64,000 bases of DNA from Sinotaia quadrata (GCA_028829895.1 CM054182.1:86201546-86265545), one strand, 5' to 3'; positions 34,508 through 46,966 are shown, numbered from the stretch's first letter. A program made the numbers and translations. Notes: generated by a model from the letters alone, not told the origin.

Positions 34508-34583
34508 GTGGAAGTATGACGTAAACATGCCTCTTGGAAGTATGACGTAAACATGTCTTATGGAAGTATGACGTAAGCATGCA
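34508..34583. repeat. Short repeat carrying three TGACGTAA motifs
   Basis: ggaagtatgacgtaaacatg occurs three times; TGACGTAA is at 34517-34524, 34543-34550 and 34568-34575. Confidence 0.9.
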
Positions 34584-36238
34584 AAGTCTAATTGAAAGTG
34601 GGTGGGGGTGAACCATAATGTTATTGACGTGTTTGTGTAACCAAAAAAAAAAAAAACAACAACAACAAATAAAACCATGCACTTGAAACACCGGATATTG
34701 TCGAAAAAATCTGTTTGGAAAAATATAACTCAATAGTGTCTAAACTGTGTTGTCTACACTAGTTCAAAGATGTATTTAAGACGTTTTACAAATTTCATGT
34801 GAATTTAATTACATGTACGCTATACTTTTGAAACGTTTTGTCAGTTTCTACGGAAAGGAAGGTATGATTTCATCACAACCGGGAACATTTCTTTTTCTTC
34901 TCAACTTTTTCAATTTCTGTTGTGATTGTGACGGAAATACAAAAGTACTTTGATTCAAGCTGCAATGCCAGATCATGACACTCATATCGGCAAATAAAAA
35001 CTCGTGGGTCTCCATAGAGCACTTAGGGTGACCTAATTTTGTTCCCACCCAACCCACTCTTCCTGCACCTCATCGTTCAGAAGTAGTACCATGCTCTTGT
35101 TTTCTCCATTTCTCGTACGCCTGTTCACTGACCACTTTATTTGTCTCGCGCGGTTATAATCTGTTCAGACATTTTTTTTTTTTTTTTAGGTAGGAGCTCG
35201 CCCTTTCCCCCTTCCTCCCGACACTCACACTCTCTCTCTCCCTTAGCCACGGAGCCGGCTGGTTATTTACAAAAGGGCACAGCAGGACAGACGCACGCGA
35301 CCACTTAATTCATTAGTTCAACATTCAAGCCATCAAACAATCATTCGCTCATCCCGAATTCACTCCCCTTATCCGCACCTCGTCTCCCTAGCTGCGCTCG
35401 GCTTAATTGTGGCCGCTAGCGCCTTGTTTTATCGCGCCTGTACTCATCATACACTAATGATGTTGCTAAAGCTTTCAGCGGCTGTTTTGTTAGGCATCGG
35501 AGTCACTTGTCAGAGAGAGGGAGCAAAGAACAAGGAGAGTGAGAGCGAGTGAGATGGGCGAGAGATATGGGGTGGAGTGGGGAGGGAGGGAGGATAGAGA
35601 GGGAGACAGTGATGGAAAAGAATTGGAATGAATTTTATTTATCAAAACTTTCTTTCTTCTTCTTTTTTTAAAAATCGCTCTTAGTAGGAGAGCTAATCTG
35701 ACGATGGGGGGAGGGGGGCAGAGTAAATGGGGACGACAGTTGCGGCGCGATGTACATAGTGAAATCTACTTGAAGATATTGTCACCAACGACAAAAGAGA
35801 CTAGATGTCGTGTGACGTAAGCTACAAGTGCTAACGATTATTGATTAAGATTAACAACGCACCTAGACGTTAGTGAGCGAGACGAAAAAAATAATGTTAA
35901 AAACATTAGATGAGCGAGCGAGTAACGGACCTACAAGCAAGCAAGTTATCGGGAAAGAAGGCACGTTATGGATGCTTACTACTTCTTTGCTCCTAAGGAG
36001 CGCTTCAACAGGAGTCTTATCTCCTGGGCTAGGAGAGGGTCAAGTAGGGTGGTTTAAGGGAGGGAGAAGAAATAGTAAGAGAGAAGGTAGGCAGTTTGGG
36101 GGCATGGACGGAGCAGAGGGTGGATTCACACGACTGCCCAGTGACGCACGCACGCGTGAGGGAAGTTACAAATATCGTGCACCATGCTATATGAACGAAA
36201 ATAGAGCACGTATAAGAATTCCGAATAATCATACACAT
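34584..36238. other. Unique sequence, no gene seen
   Basis: 35160-35190 has a T run, and 35290-35480 is a unique stretch with cttaattcattagtt and gcttaattgtggccgctagc. 35510-35610 is GA/GGGA-rich. The frame 35873-36259 has no recognisable domain. Confidence 0.4.
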
Positions 36239-36278
36239 AACACACACACACAAATATAAACACACACACAAATACAAA

Positions 36279-36327
<49 letters not shown>
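36239..36327. repeat. (CA)n microsatellite with AAATA interruptions
   Basis: acacacacacaaatataaac variants, then pure CA from about 36281. Confidence 0.95.
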
Positions 36328-36954
36328 TTACTGCACAACTTGAACTTAGACATAGAGAACAGACTTCCAGAGCACATATATTTTTGTATGTAGATCTACA
36401 ATTACCTTCAAAAGATACCCCCCACACACACACACACCTCCCCTTACTATCTGCATTATCAACCTTTGTTATATATGTCTGATATAAACAGAAATCCTGT
36501 ACTTTAATAGGGAGTACGGAAAGATCCATCATGACTGGTTTGTAGATTGCTTGAATTTAAAGGAATTACCTAATGACCGACTAACTGAATGATTGAATAA
36601 TTGACTGACTGAAGGATTTACAGAGGGAGTTGCTTCTTTTCTGCTGAGCACCCGCCTCCAACACTTGTTCATTTGAAAGACTTTCCCCCTGAATTTTCTG
36701 CAAATAATTGTTTGACTTAATATAATTTATTCTCAACTTTCTCTCTCTCTCTGTGCTAATTTTAAAAGAGAGATTTCTGGCTTAAGTTTTTGATTTTGAA
36801 ATGAGTATTATGATTGCTCAGACTACATGACAACTACGCGTGACGTTAATACCGCGGAATTAGGTCTGACGTCACGAGCAATGACGACAATAGAGGGCAG
36901 TTTTAAAAAAATGCATTTCCATCTCCTCTGCTACTTCTGGACCAAATAATAATC

Positions 36955-37128
36955 AATTGTAAATAGAGACTTTCTAAAATTTTCTGGAAAGTGGATATCG
37001 AAATAATTATAAACGTCGATTTAATAGGAACAATAGCAAAATTACCTAAGTACTATAGAGTAAATATGTAATATCAACATCTCAAACCACGTCAGCGCAA
37101 ATCTATATTTAGAAACGAGGTGTTCTGG
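36955..37128. repeat. Left arm of a 174-bp inverted repeat
   Basis: From aattgtaaatagagactttc to acgaggtgttctgg, this is the reverse complement of 37830-38003 with no mismatch found on reading. Just outside, a TAATC/TAATT similarity may extend it by a few bases with one mismatch. No clear target-site duplication flanks it. Confidence 0.93.
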
Positions 37129-37309
37129 TGAAATGAATGATGTATGAGAGAGCAGTTTTTTTTTTTTTTTAATGATTTATGAGAACGAGACTAGCCAATG
37201 GGCTGACTTTAAGGACTTTATTTGCAGTAGATAATTTTGCTGTCTATTCACTTTTGAATTTGAAGACAAAGAGAGAAGCGTGTCTCTGAAGGCAGTCGTT
37301 AATTTGAGT

Positions 37310-38820
37310 GGTGAGTTTAAACTGACTGACTGAGAGAGAGAGAGAGTGGACTTGAAAACATTTCATACATTTTTCCACTGATATATTATACTTGTGTTAT
37401 GTAAATATGTACTATGTAAGTTGATTTATTTACTACAAATGTTTGAACTGAGCTGCGCCCATGTGGTGAATTTATATGTGACATTGTTTGAGACATTGTA
37501 TTTATTGTACCACGTGTGCATGGGGATAATGAGTACTGTTGCAGGAATTGTAGAAAGTTTGAGAATGGAGTGTCAAGATAGAATGGAGTTATATTGTATT
37601 GAATAAGAAACTTAAACTTGCTCCTTGATTATATGTTGCAGTCAGCTAGCAGCCTTCTGATTTCTTCTTCTTTTGGTTGTGGTTGAGTCTCAGTCTGAGT
37701 GTGAGTTCAACCCTGAGCTGTGAGTCTCAAGCTCAACTTTCAAGTTCCTAGCTACCCTTCATTTGTTCACTAGTCGTGACTTGAGTGACTGGGAAAGCAC
37801 GGGAAACTTGCAAAGTGTGTTGCAGTGTGCCAGAACACCTCGTTTCTAAATATAGATTTGCGCTGACGTGGTTTGAGATGTTGATATTACATATTTACTC
37901 TATAGTACTTAGGTAATTTTGCTATTGTTCCTATTAAATCGACGTTTATAATTATTTCGATATCCACTTTCCAGAAAATTTTAGAAAGTCTCTATTTACA
38001 ATTAATTACCCCTACTTTTGATGTACCAAAGCAAGGATGCTAAGTACATCAGTCCAGTGAAGATAACAAAATCATTTGGATTGTGTTCTGCTTAATAAAC
38101 TGACGGCAAGAGAGTGTCAGGTCAGTTGAGAGTAACATTTGACATTGTAACATTTTGACACTGTGAGTGATTGAAAAGGCCAGTGAAAAGACTGTGAAAG
38201 CTGTACTTAATCTGTATTATGTGAAGTTTATAATAACCTCTTCAAATAACTCCATTTCTATTCTCTGATAGAACTGACCTGCAATTTGTATTGATTCTAT
38301 TGTTGAACTATAATTAGCTGTAATTTTATTATTATATATATTTGTAGGGAGAGACTGTAAACTATAATTACCCGAACATAGGTTCATGGAATATTGATGC
38401 AAAATTATCTGTTTCATTGCAATTCTCATTTGTATAGTTGATTTTTCTTGTAATAAATTTATTGACTTCTCACGCATATTGATATTGATATTCTTATGTT
38501 GGAGAAGAAATGGGGTGGAGGGAGGCTGGCTAAATATAGATTAAAGTAGGATTTGTCTTCTCATTAGTAAGAAGTTTTCCACCTGCAAAAAACCTTATGT
38601 GACTGTAAATGTTGTTTTATAGTGACTGTAAATGTTGTTTTATATTGTGGAGCTATAAAACGTTTACAACGCCAAAATATCCGCCAAGTAATAGACGAGT
38701 GTGTCTGTTGGAGAATCATTAATAAAATAAAATTAATATTCTCATCACTTGAAATTAGTTATGAAGGATCAATTAAAAATAATAATTATCTTCATTAACT
38801 AAGTGGTGCACGTATCACAA
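37310..38820. repeat. Dispersed repeat, copy 1 (LTR-like right end)
   Basis: 37310-37600 resembles 55690-55950: both start aactgactga, share atttcatacat, ctatgtaa and a gtgtgcatggggataatgag / gtgtgtagcaggctaatgaa block. 38465-38820 resembles 56640-56905: cttatgttggag, ggtgga..ggct..taaat, ttagtaagaagtttt, ctgca, aaaacgt, ggagaatcat and a tcaca end. The right part (about 38496-38819) begins TGTTGGAG and ends TCACA, as an LTR might. Diverged; no coding region recognised. Confidence 0.6.
37830..38003. repeat. Right arm of a 174-bp inverted repeat
   Basis: ccagaacacctcgtttctaa to gagtctctatttacaatt orientation mirrors 36955-37128. The 701 bases between the arms would form the loop of a hairpin. 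This arm lies inside a copy of the dispersed repeat described nearby, while the left arm lies outside it. Confidence 0.93.
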
Positions 38821-38859
38821 GTAGTATTAAGTGTCTGTTTTCTTTGTCAACTGTATTCG

Positions 38860-39249
38860 TGTGTATGTTTTGATTGCTGATTTAAAAATTGTTTTTTTTT
38901 CTTATTTATCATTCTTACGCATATTATCTAAATAAATTATTATATGTTTGGAGTAATAGTGGATGGATGGAGGCTCGTTAAAATAATTTAAAAGACGGAT
39001 GTAATTACTCTTTAAGTAAGAAGTTCACCTACGGAAGAAATTATGTCAGTAGAACGTCTATTTAAATGTTATAGGTAAGGGGTAGAGTTTCTGCTGCGCC
39101 AGTTGATCCGCCAAGTGGGAGACAAGTTGAGTATCTTATTGGGATCTGTTATTAATATATGAATTAAGATTCCAGTCACTTGTATTTATTTATGATTTAT
39201 TAATTAGAATAATTATCATAACCAGCAGCGGCGTGTGTCACAGCTTTAC
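38860..39249. repeat. Dispersed repeat, copy 2 (right part only)
   Basis: This stretch shares tgtttggagtaatagtggat, the taagtaagaagtt..cacc block, agaacgtctat, gatccgccaagt and a gtgtgtcaca end with 38470-38820 and 56640-56905. It is followed at 39258 by TGGTGCCGGGAGC, which looks like a tRNA primer-binding site placed a few bases after an LTR. Confidence 0.6.
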
Positions 39250-39303
39250 AAAGAAGATGGTGCCGGGAGCGAAGCGACAGAGCTGTGAACAAGGAAGATC
39301 TCG

Positions 39304-39562
39304 TATGAACTAGTCATTGACACATTATATATGTACATGAATGAAATGCTGATTAGCCAGAAACTCTATGAACTAGTTATTGACACATTATATATGTTAC
39401 ATGAATGAAATGCTGATTAGCCAGAAACTCTATGAACTAGTTATTGACACATTATATATGTTACATGAATGAAATGCTGATTAGCCAGAAACTCTATGAA
39501 CTAGTTATTGACACATTATATATGTTACATGAATGAAATGCTGATTAGCCAGAAACTCTATG
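39304..39562. repeat. Minisatellite, 64 bp x 4
   Basis: tatgaactagttattgacac plus attatatatgttacatgaatgaaatgctgattagccagaaactc; starts at 39367, 39431 and 39495 give 64 (the first unit is one base shorter). Confidence 0.97.
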
Positions 39563-40140
39563 AACGAAGCTTTGTATGAATGCTGTTATAGGAGGTGCTG
39601 TATGAGGGGGTTGGTATAGCAATATATTTTTGAGTTTATTTTCCTGTAAGAGTTGTTGATGAATGAAAGGTTGTAACGAAGCGCTATAAGAACGAGTGGT
39701 CGCCCCCCGAACCCGGTATTATATAAACCAGGCACTGTATGAACGTTGGGAGTTTGAGCAAGTTACGGTATGAAAATAAATTTTGTGTTATCGATTTATT
39801 TCATGAACCAGATGTGGTAAAAACGAAATGTAAGATCGAGTTATTTTATGAATGAGGCGAGATTTCTTTAAAGACTTTTTGCTTGAATGTTATGTTGTAT
39901 GAACATGTGGTAAGAACGAACTGTTTTAAGAACGAATTGTTGTACGAATGAGGTGGATTTACATTGTAATAAATTGTATGGATGAAGTGGATATACGTTG
40001 TAATGAACTGTATGGATGAGGCAGATTTACTTCGTAACGAATTGTTGTATGAACGGAATGTTGTAATAACGATGTGTTATAAGAAACGAGTTATTTTATG
40101 AATGTGTTGTTGTATTAACTAGTTATGTGGACGGTTTTTA
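39563..40140. repeat. Degenerate gaacga/gtatgaa-rich repeat
   Basis: Loose copies of gttgtatgaacg, gtaacgaattgttgta and gatgaggtgga across about 550 bases. No coding frame. Confidence 0.6.
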
Positions 40141-40359
40141 TATTATCAATTTGATGTTGTTAGTAAATGATCCTTATAAAAGAATATTCGTTAAAACTTT
40201 GCATTGTTGAAATTTCGATTATAACAAAATCCCCCACCCCCACCCCGTGAGATCCGATAAAGACGACGTTAATGCACGAAGAAACAAGAGGACAATTTTC
40301 ATTTAAGTAGAACTGGAACGCAACCATGCTTTTTACAGACCTATCTTCCTAGCGACACA

Positions 40360-40805
40360 GCATTTTCTTGCAGTGTCATCATTGTTTTATAGTCACACAA
40401 AATTCATTTAAGTGACACATTTCCTTGCAGAAATACGACAGTCTTTTGAAATGTCGCTACATTTTCTTGCAGTGTCACAATATTCCTTTGCAGTTTCACA
40501 ACATTACCTTGCCATGACACAACATTCCCTTGCAGTGACATAACATTTCCTTGAAATGACACAACATTTTCTTGCAGTGACGCAACATTCCCTTGCAATG
40601 ACTCAAAATTTCCTTGCAGTGACGCCACAGTTCTTTGCAGTGTCACAACGTTCCCTTGCTGTGACTCATTTCCTTGCAATGACACATCATTCCCTTGCAG
40701 CGACACAATTCTTGAAAATACACAATATTCCCTTGCAGTGACACACTCTTGCAATGAAACAGCATTTCTTACTGACGCGATACAATATTTTCTTGTAGTC
40801 ACGCA
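40360..40805. repeat. Minisatellite, 20-21 bp, about 20 copies
   Basis: Unit ccttgcagtgacacaacatt with frequent substitutions. The 21-base units keep the minus strand open for 132 codons (40404-40802) as a SLQGNVV-type heptapeptide repeat; a plus frame is also open, so no gene is called. Confidence 0.93.
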
Positions 40806-41149
40806 ATGTTTCCTAGAAATAACAATCTATTTCTGATTTGGATGACATGGCTTGCGAGCCTGTTGTGCCGTGTTTATTTCCGTTCTTTTTACGTAAGGCG
40901 AACAAAAAAACAAAACAAAAAAACTGACAACACAATTCAAAATAAACAGACAACTCTTGGCGCTGAAAATGTTAATTTTAGCAAATTTAAGAAGTATGAT
41001 GATTTTATTTATAAACACACATAAGTACAGACCTAAATAGAAACAGACGGACAAAGAAAAGCGCTACTTCTCGAACTAAAATCTTTGAACAGAATACACA
41101 CTGTCAAACAGACAAATATTTCATCTGCAATTCCTGACCCGACAGAAGG

Positions 41150-41480
41150 CACCGAAAATGTGACGTAGCCGGACAGACCGAAATGAAAGCGAAGAGAGGT
41201 TTTGACATGGCGCCGGTGTTACGGTGCCGCATTCTGTGGCCTGGCAAGATGGCAGACGACAGGTTCCCCATACGCGGTCAGAGGACATGTCAAGAAATAT
41301 CCAGACAGAAGAAGAGAAGAAAATTGAAGTTGAAAGAAGCGATGAAAAGAACTGCAAAGTTGTTTTTCTCTTTCATTCTCCACAAGAAGAGAGAGAGAGA
41401 GAGAGAAAAATATCGGAAGCTCTTAAAAAACAACCAAACCCTTAAATCCAAACAACCGCTCTAGTCCTCATCATTGATCC
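41150..41480. other. Unique balanced-composition stretch
   Basis: Two plus frames (41183-41464 and 41224-41445) are open, Lys/Arg-rich and end in a GA microsatellite; neither has a recognisable motif. The Kozak-like tggcgcc..atg context is unremarkable. Confidence 0.3.
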
Positions 41481-41689
41481 CTGACAAAACGTTACCTGAC
41501 CCCCCCCCCTCGTTTTCTTTATTTTGACCTCAACATCCATTTTTCTTCTTCCCTCCTTCTTTGTCCATCCTTTCTCTTGCTCTACCCCCCCCGCCCCGCT
41601 CCCTCCTTCAATCACCTCCAACCATCCACTGTAATTCTCTCTTCTCCATTTCTCCCCCAATCCTCCTTGCTTGCAACGTCTCCAAAGAA

Positions 41690-42000
41690 GCATCAAGCCT
41701 CCTTCTCAAATCAAAACGAGCTCCGCCAAGCGCGCATGCTGGAAAAATCTCATTCGATGAAATAATTAGCACGGAAAATCATTAATGAAGTTTTATTCCT
41801 TTTAATTAGGAGGAGCGTCGCACGAGCGCCGCGCGCGAGCCATTTGTAGGGAGAGGTCGACGTTATGTTCAGACTGGACCCTTAGCCCTGGGGACGGTCC
41901 CGTACCGGCCCACTGGGCCGCAAAATTGCATTATACCGGCCCATCAGCAAGCCGACACCGGGGTCAACTTGCAGTTGACGAAAGGAGATGCGTAGGGGAA
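41690..42000. promoter_or_regulatory. Unique island with homeodomain-type cores and CpG cluster
   Basis: AATCATTAATGAAG at about 41777 and TTTTAATTAGGAGG at about 41800 precede a CpG-rich gagcgccgcgcgcgagcc block. No coding frame was recognised. The isolated unique sequence with clustered TAAT cores could be an enhancer or a small CpG island; function inferred. Confidence 0.25.
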
Positions 42001-42899
42001 AGGGTGGTATTGGGTAGAGCGGAGTGGGGGTGGGGGGTAGTTAATTCGCATTCGATTTTATCGACAACTCTCGGCCAGACTGAAGGCGAAATTTCCACAC
42101 GTGATTACTTGATCACGTGATTACGAGATCATGTGATGTGTTAGTATGTGTTAGTAGGCAACACAGTTACTTGCAGACTAAAAAAACACCCGAATGAAAA
42201 CAGTGAAGATACTACTAACTAAAATCTTTAATTAATTAAACTCACTACAAGTCGCAATAGAAGGCGGTGGTCGAATGCAATATCCCGCTTGCACAAAGAC
42301 CTACGGCAACTAAAGCAAGCGGACATCGTGATGAAGACGTGTCAACAAGAAACATTACGTGCGATTTCACAATGACATTCTGTGCACAGTTTTTGGTTTC
42401 GATATAGCGCGTAACTGCTAAAATGTTTCTGATTGGATAAAAGTCACGCGCTTATGGGTAGGGATGTGAAATGACGGCTGGTGAAGAACAGTATGAATGC
42501 TTGACTGACTGAAAGAAGAATGAGGGGAATGAGGTTACCCGAGTGAATTTAAGAACTTTTCATTTGTAAAAAACAACACGAAATGTGATTCCATTAAAAT
42601 GATAAAATATTGATAACGGCAGATATTTATCACACTTCTGACATTTACAATAAAACTAGAACCAGTATAACACATTATAATACATTGTATTGCAGCAGTT
42701 TTAAAAATCAGAACAAGTTCAAACATAGTAGTATTATAATACAATGATAAATGGGATTTAGGAAAACAACAAGATTAAATTACTTCAAAAATATAGCAAT
42801 GGTCATACTCTAGGAAGACTATACTAGTTACATACATCAGCAGTTATATTTGATAGACTCGCATAAATTAGTAAATAGAATCCTGATTGCATATTATAT

Positions 42900-43045
42900 T
42901 GCATAGACTCAAGATATTTATCAATTTTTAGACTCACAAAAGTTAGTTTATAGATTGACATATTATATTGCATAGACTCACAAAAGTTAGCTTATAGATT
43001 GACATATTATATTGCATAGACTTAGGTGAGTTAGTGTAGAGTGGC
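42900..43045. repeat. Minisatellite, about 48-50 bp x 3
   Basis: gacatattatattgcataga plus ctcacaaaagttagcttatagatt. Confidence 0.85.
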
Positions 43046-43088
43046 ATGGTATATTGCAAAAACGTAAATTCGATATCATACAGATTGG

Positions 43089-43370
43089 CATTTGTACATA
43101 TTCTCAAAACCTATTGCATTTGTACATATTCTCAAAACCTATTGCATTTGTACATATTCTCAAAACCTATTGCATTTGTACATATTCTCAAAACCTATTG
43201 CATTTGTACATATTCTCAAAACCTATTGCATTCGTACATATTCTCAAAACCTATTGCATTTGTACATATTCTCAAAACCTATTGCATTCGTACATATTCT
43301 CAAAACCTATTGCATTCGTACATATTCTCAAAACCTATTGCATTTGTACATATTCTCAAAACCTATTGCA
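43089..43370. repeat. Minisatellite, 28 bp x 10
   Basis: gcatttgtacatattctcaa plus aacctatt; only a ttt/ttc variant (catttg/cattcg) is seen. A 28-base unit shifts frame each time, so all three plus frames read the same 28-residue peptide cycle and are open (43046-43491); repeat-derived. Confidence 0.97.
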
Positions 43371-43645
43371 TGGACTATTTGCTATCGAACATACTCCCAA
43401 AAGCTGCTGCACTGACTATTTATATTGTACATTCTGTCAAATGCTATTGCATGGCCTATTTGTTATTGTACATACTCTGAAATGCTATTGAATGAACTAT
43501 TTCCTGTTGTATATTTTGTCAAATGCTGTTGCATTGACTATTTGCTGTTGTATATTCTCTCAAATGCTGTTGTATTGACTATTTGTACATTCTGTCAAAT
43601 GATATTGCATGAACTATTTACCATTGTACATACTCTCAAAATGCT
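43371..43645. repeat. Degenerate relative of the 28 bp array, about 50 bp units
   Basis: Repeats of tgctattgcatgaactattt plus gctgttgtatattctgtcaaa, sharing the ttgtacat..tctcaaa core with the array to its left. Confidence 0.85.
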
Positions 43646-43867
43646 AATCCACAGACTGTTTGCTCCTCTGTGTGTGTATGTGTGTGTGTGTTAGTTTAAA
43701 GTGTGCGTGTGTGTGAATATATCACCAGCTCCTTCTTTGTGTAAGTACATTTAACTCTGTTGTCTGTGAATGTAAGAGAAATACCCTCCTCATACCATTA
43801 ATTTAATTAATTTGATTAAACTGAGTAAATGACTGATTAATTCAGGTAAAACTATGTGCGCTGTATG

Positions 43868-43869
43868 CT

Positions 43870-43902
<33 letters not shown>

Positions 43903-44035
43903 GTGCCACTATACACGCCATTCAAGAGTGTTAAAGATCTTCCAGCGATTTTACTCTAACTAACTCTTCCAGCGATCTTACTCTAACTAACTCTTCCAGC
44001 GATCTTACTCTAACTAACTCTTCCAGTGATCTTAC
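43868..44035. repeat. (CTAA)n then 30-base repeat
   Basis: About nine ctaa units (43869-43903), then aactcttccagcgatcttac plus tctaact three to four times (about 43930-44035). Confidence 0.9.
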
Positions 44036-44039
44036 CAGC

Positions 44040-45500
44040 GCTTAAGTAACTTGGCCAAGCCACTGTAAGCCAAATTGCAATAGTTAGATTAACTAATAGT
44101 TAGTCTACTGTACTACTCACATGACTATCTGACCAACTAGACCAGTTTGCGTTAGAGTGGCAAACCTCAACGACTCTTTTGAAATTCGTCCTAGCTAACC
44201 ATACCGAAACTCTTCCCCCCAGACCGGAAGTAGTGAAATAGCTGCAATCATTCGCTGGACAGAAACTCTGCTTTAAATTAGTAGGGGAAAAGGTCAGTTA
44301 GGTTTAACGTAATTAATGTTTGTAATAATAGTATATATTTTATCAAAGTAATTTTTTAGTCGTCCTTAATCTTAGTGTTTGGCTATTGCACATTCTCTTA
44401 TTCTTGTCTTTCACAAGTTGTGTATGCCAAGTCCGTTAAGAACATATTTTTTATTCCAGCTTGAATTTAGGACAAAGGAATAAATTTCTTTTGAAAAGAT
44501 TCTGCACCCTATCGTGCGTCCTTCTGTGCACCATACGCTGCACCACAGATATAAGCTACACCAGTGCACTCTTTTCATAAACTGCACCACTGTGCTGCAG
44601 AACTTGTCTACGCCACCCGGTAACCCAACAAATGGCATACTCCGACCAGCGGAAGTGTACAGGCCTTAGTCATCATCCACTCCTGGAGACTGACGACAAC
44701 CGTCCAGATTGCTTTTCTCCAACAAAGTCTATATTCGGCAAGTCTGAAGAACAATTACATCATAACATTTTCTCTAATTGAAAAAAAAAAATCAGCAGAC
44801 ATCAGTCTTAAACATTTAGTGCACGCTATCATGGTTTTGAAAGAATAAACACTTTCTAGCGGCCTAGTATGCACTACTAAGTCATTAAATAAGTACATAG
44901 TGGCTTGTGTTTCATTAGTAACAGTTCTCTTTCGTTTAATTATTTGTCAGAAATGGGACTGGGGGTTGGGAAGGCAAATTACTAGCCAATTATTAGTTAA
45001 GTACTGTAACACGTGACTAAAATCTTGAATGTACGGTGTGACGTGTAAAGAGTCAATTAATAATTTCATTAACTAATAACAACATCTCTACCCACCCACC
45101 CTCCAAGCCACACTCGTCTCTTTTAATGTACGTAACTCTCCATCGCGCTCCTTTAATTAAAAAAAAAAAAAAAAATTAAAGAAACCCTTGTGTGTAACGT
45201 TAACTCTTCGCTGTTTTCTTTTTCTTGTTAAGTGTATGAACCGTTAGTTCGTCACCCCTCTCCTTTGTGAAGGTAAAATTAGTTTTTCATCGCTCTGTTC
45301 TTTGATGTGTATCTATCATTAGCTTTTATTTCTCTCCTTTTAAATAAAAAGTCCTTTTTGTGACTATACATTTAGTTCTCTATTGCTTGTATTTGTACCT
45401 TTAGCTCTCAAATACTCCCCCTTTATACCCTTTCCTCTGCCGTCTCCAACCGCAGAAAAAGTATTAGATTTTATTACTTTGCGCAGAAAACAGTAATATA
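44040..45500. other. Unique sequence, no gene seen
   Basis: It contains poly-A runs near 44780 and 45160-45177. Open frame 44411-44638 (minus) has no recognised motif. Confidence 0.45.
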
Positions 45501-45506
45501 TCTTTT

Positions 45507-45612
<106 letters not shown>

Positions 45613-46277
45613 TAATATGTTTGATATGACGCTTGATTCACTAAAGTACTTTGCTATAGATATTAAATAATTGCTTTTGTTTTATTTCTGGTGGGCATTG
45701 TTAGGCAAGTTTAAGTGAACATGGCGTTGGGATGTATATGGTCCGCATGAAAAAAAAATTGATCAACCACCAGCCTCGAGTTATTTTGATGTTTGTTTGT
45801 TACAAGCTTAGATGTCGGATTCTAACACCTTTCCACACGAGAAAAGACAGCCATTTGAAGAAATCGTTAGCAATCAGGAGGAAGGCCATATAGTAGTTAA
45901 TTTATTCCAATGAAGTTTACATTTTGCTACCTTCGAGACTGGAAGAGAAAAACTAAAGTTAAACCCCACACATGCATAACAAAAAGAAATTCTTCTTATT
46001 AATAATTTTCTGGCATGCAGACAAAGTGCTATGCAAATATTTACTGCGGAATTGAAGCCGGTTACAGAAAACGCACCATTCGTTTTAATAATTTGAACTA
46101 GTCAAACCACCCACCCACCCCTGTTCACACACCACTCTTCCCATGTTGATTTGTTGAGTTAGATGGATGCTTTGTTAAACTAGAGGATTTTACAAATGTG
46201 GCTCTCTCCACATCGGTCCTAGTTTTAGTCATTGAAGGTATGTATCTCACTAATGCACGCACTCACGCACATGCCAT

Positions 46278-46305
46278 CACACACACACACACACACACAC
46301 ACACA
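46278..46305. repeat. (CA)n microsatellite
   Basis: About 13 CA units. Confidence 0.95.
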
Positions 46306-46334
46306 ACGATATGCTATCCTTGTCATCCTTCTTT

Positions 46335-46720
46335 TTTCCCCGTTTGAAATAGACACGACTGGAGCTCCAGAAAACGTGCAAAGTAACGTCAACAGACGAC
46401 ACAAAGAATTACAAGCTCTCAGGAGCACCACGTGGCCATCATATCAATTCTGGCGATGGGTTCATCAATACTCGCGACACCTGGACAAATTGATAACTGC
46501 GCAGGAGAAATTAATGAACGGATGTCAAGAAAGTATGCCACCACGTGCAGATCGCTCTTATTCTCTGGATGCAGCGGAAGCAGAAAAGACCGAAGGGAGA
46601 CGACTCTGCGGTAGGTCGAGGTGAATGTGCTCTGTCTTGTAGTCAGACACTCAATGCACGACAGAGAAGGAAAGCTTGACAGGATCCGGATCCCCAAACA
46701 CAACTAATGCAAATGAGGTT
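46335..46720. other. Unique balanced island, open in several frames
   Basis: Plus frames 46232-46624 and 46432-46614 and minus frame 46419-46703 are all open across the same block. None has a recognisable domain. A gcggtaggt donor-like site occurs at about 46609. An octamer-like ATGCAAAT lies at 46708-46715. It may be an old exon or a conserved non-coding element. Confidence 0.3.
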
Positions 46721-46965
46721 CAATTGAAGCATCAACACTAGCTAGGGTTGTAAGTCTCTGACTCGCACATTAACATGAAAACAATCAACGAAAAGAATTG
46801 AAAGGTAAATTTTTACTCGAGATGGAAAACAACGGAAGCCTGGCAACTGCCAGACCTCCATCAACTGAACAAATGATGGAAGATCTGGAAAGAGGACAAC
46901 ATAGTAGCAAATAAGAATGATATGATTCCAAAATGCAAGTCTCGCATGTTGGAGTGAGGAATGCG

Positions 46966-46966
46966 A

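Noticed and set aside
36955..38003. Classification of the inverted repeat as a known DNA transposon
   Set aside because: No transposase, no terminal signature and no target-site duplication visible, so it is reported only as an inverted repeat.
41183..41464. Lys/Arg-rich plus-strand frame
   Set aside because: It runs into a GA microsatellite, has a competing overlapping frame and no known domain.
43046..43491. Three overlapping plus-strand frames of 107-145 codons
   Set aside because: All are produced by a stop-free 28-bp unit that cycles through the three frames.
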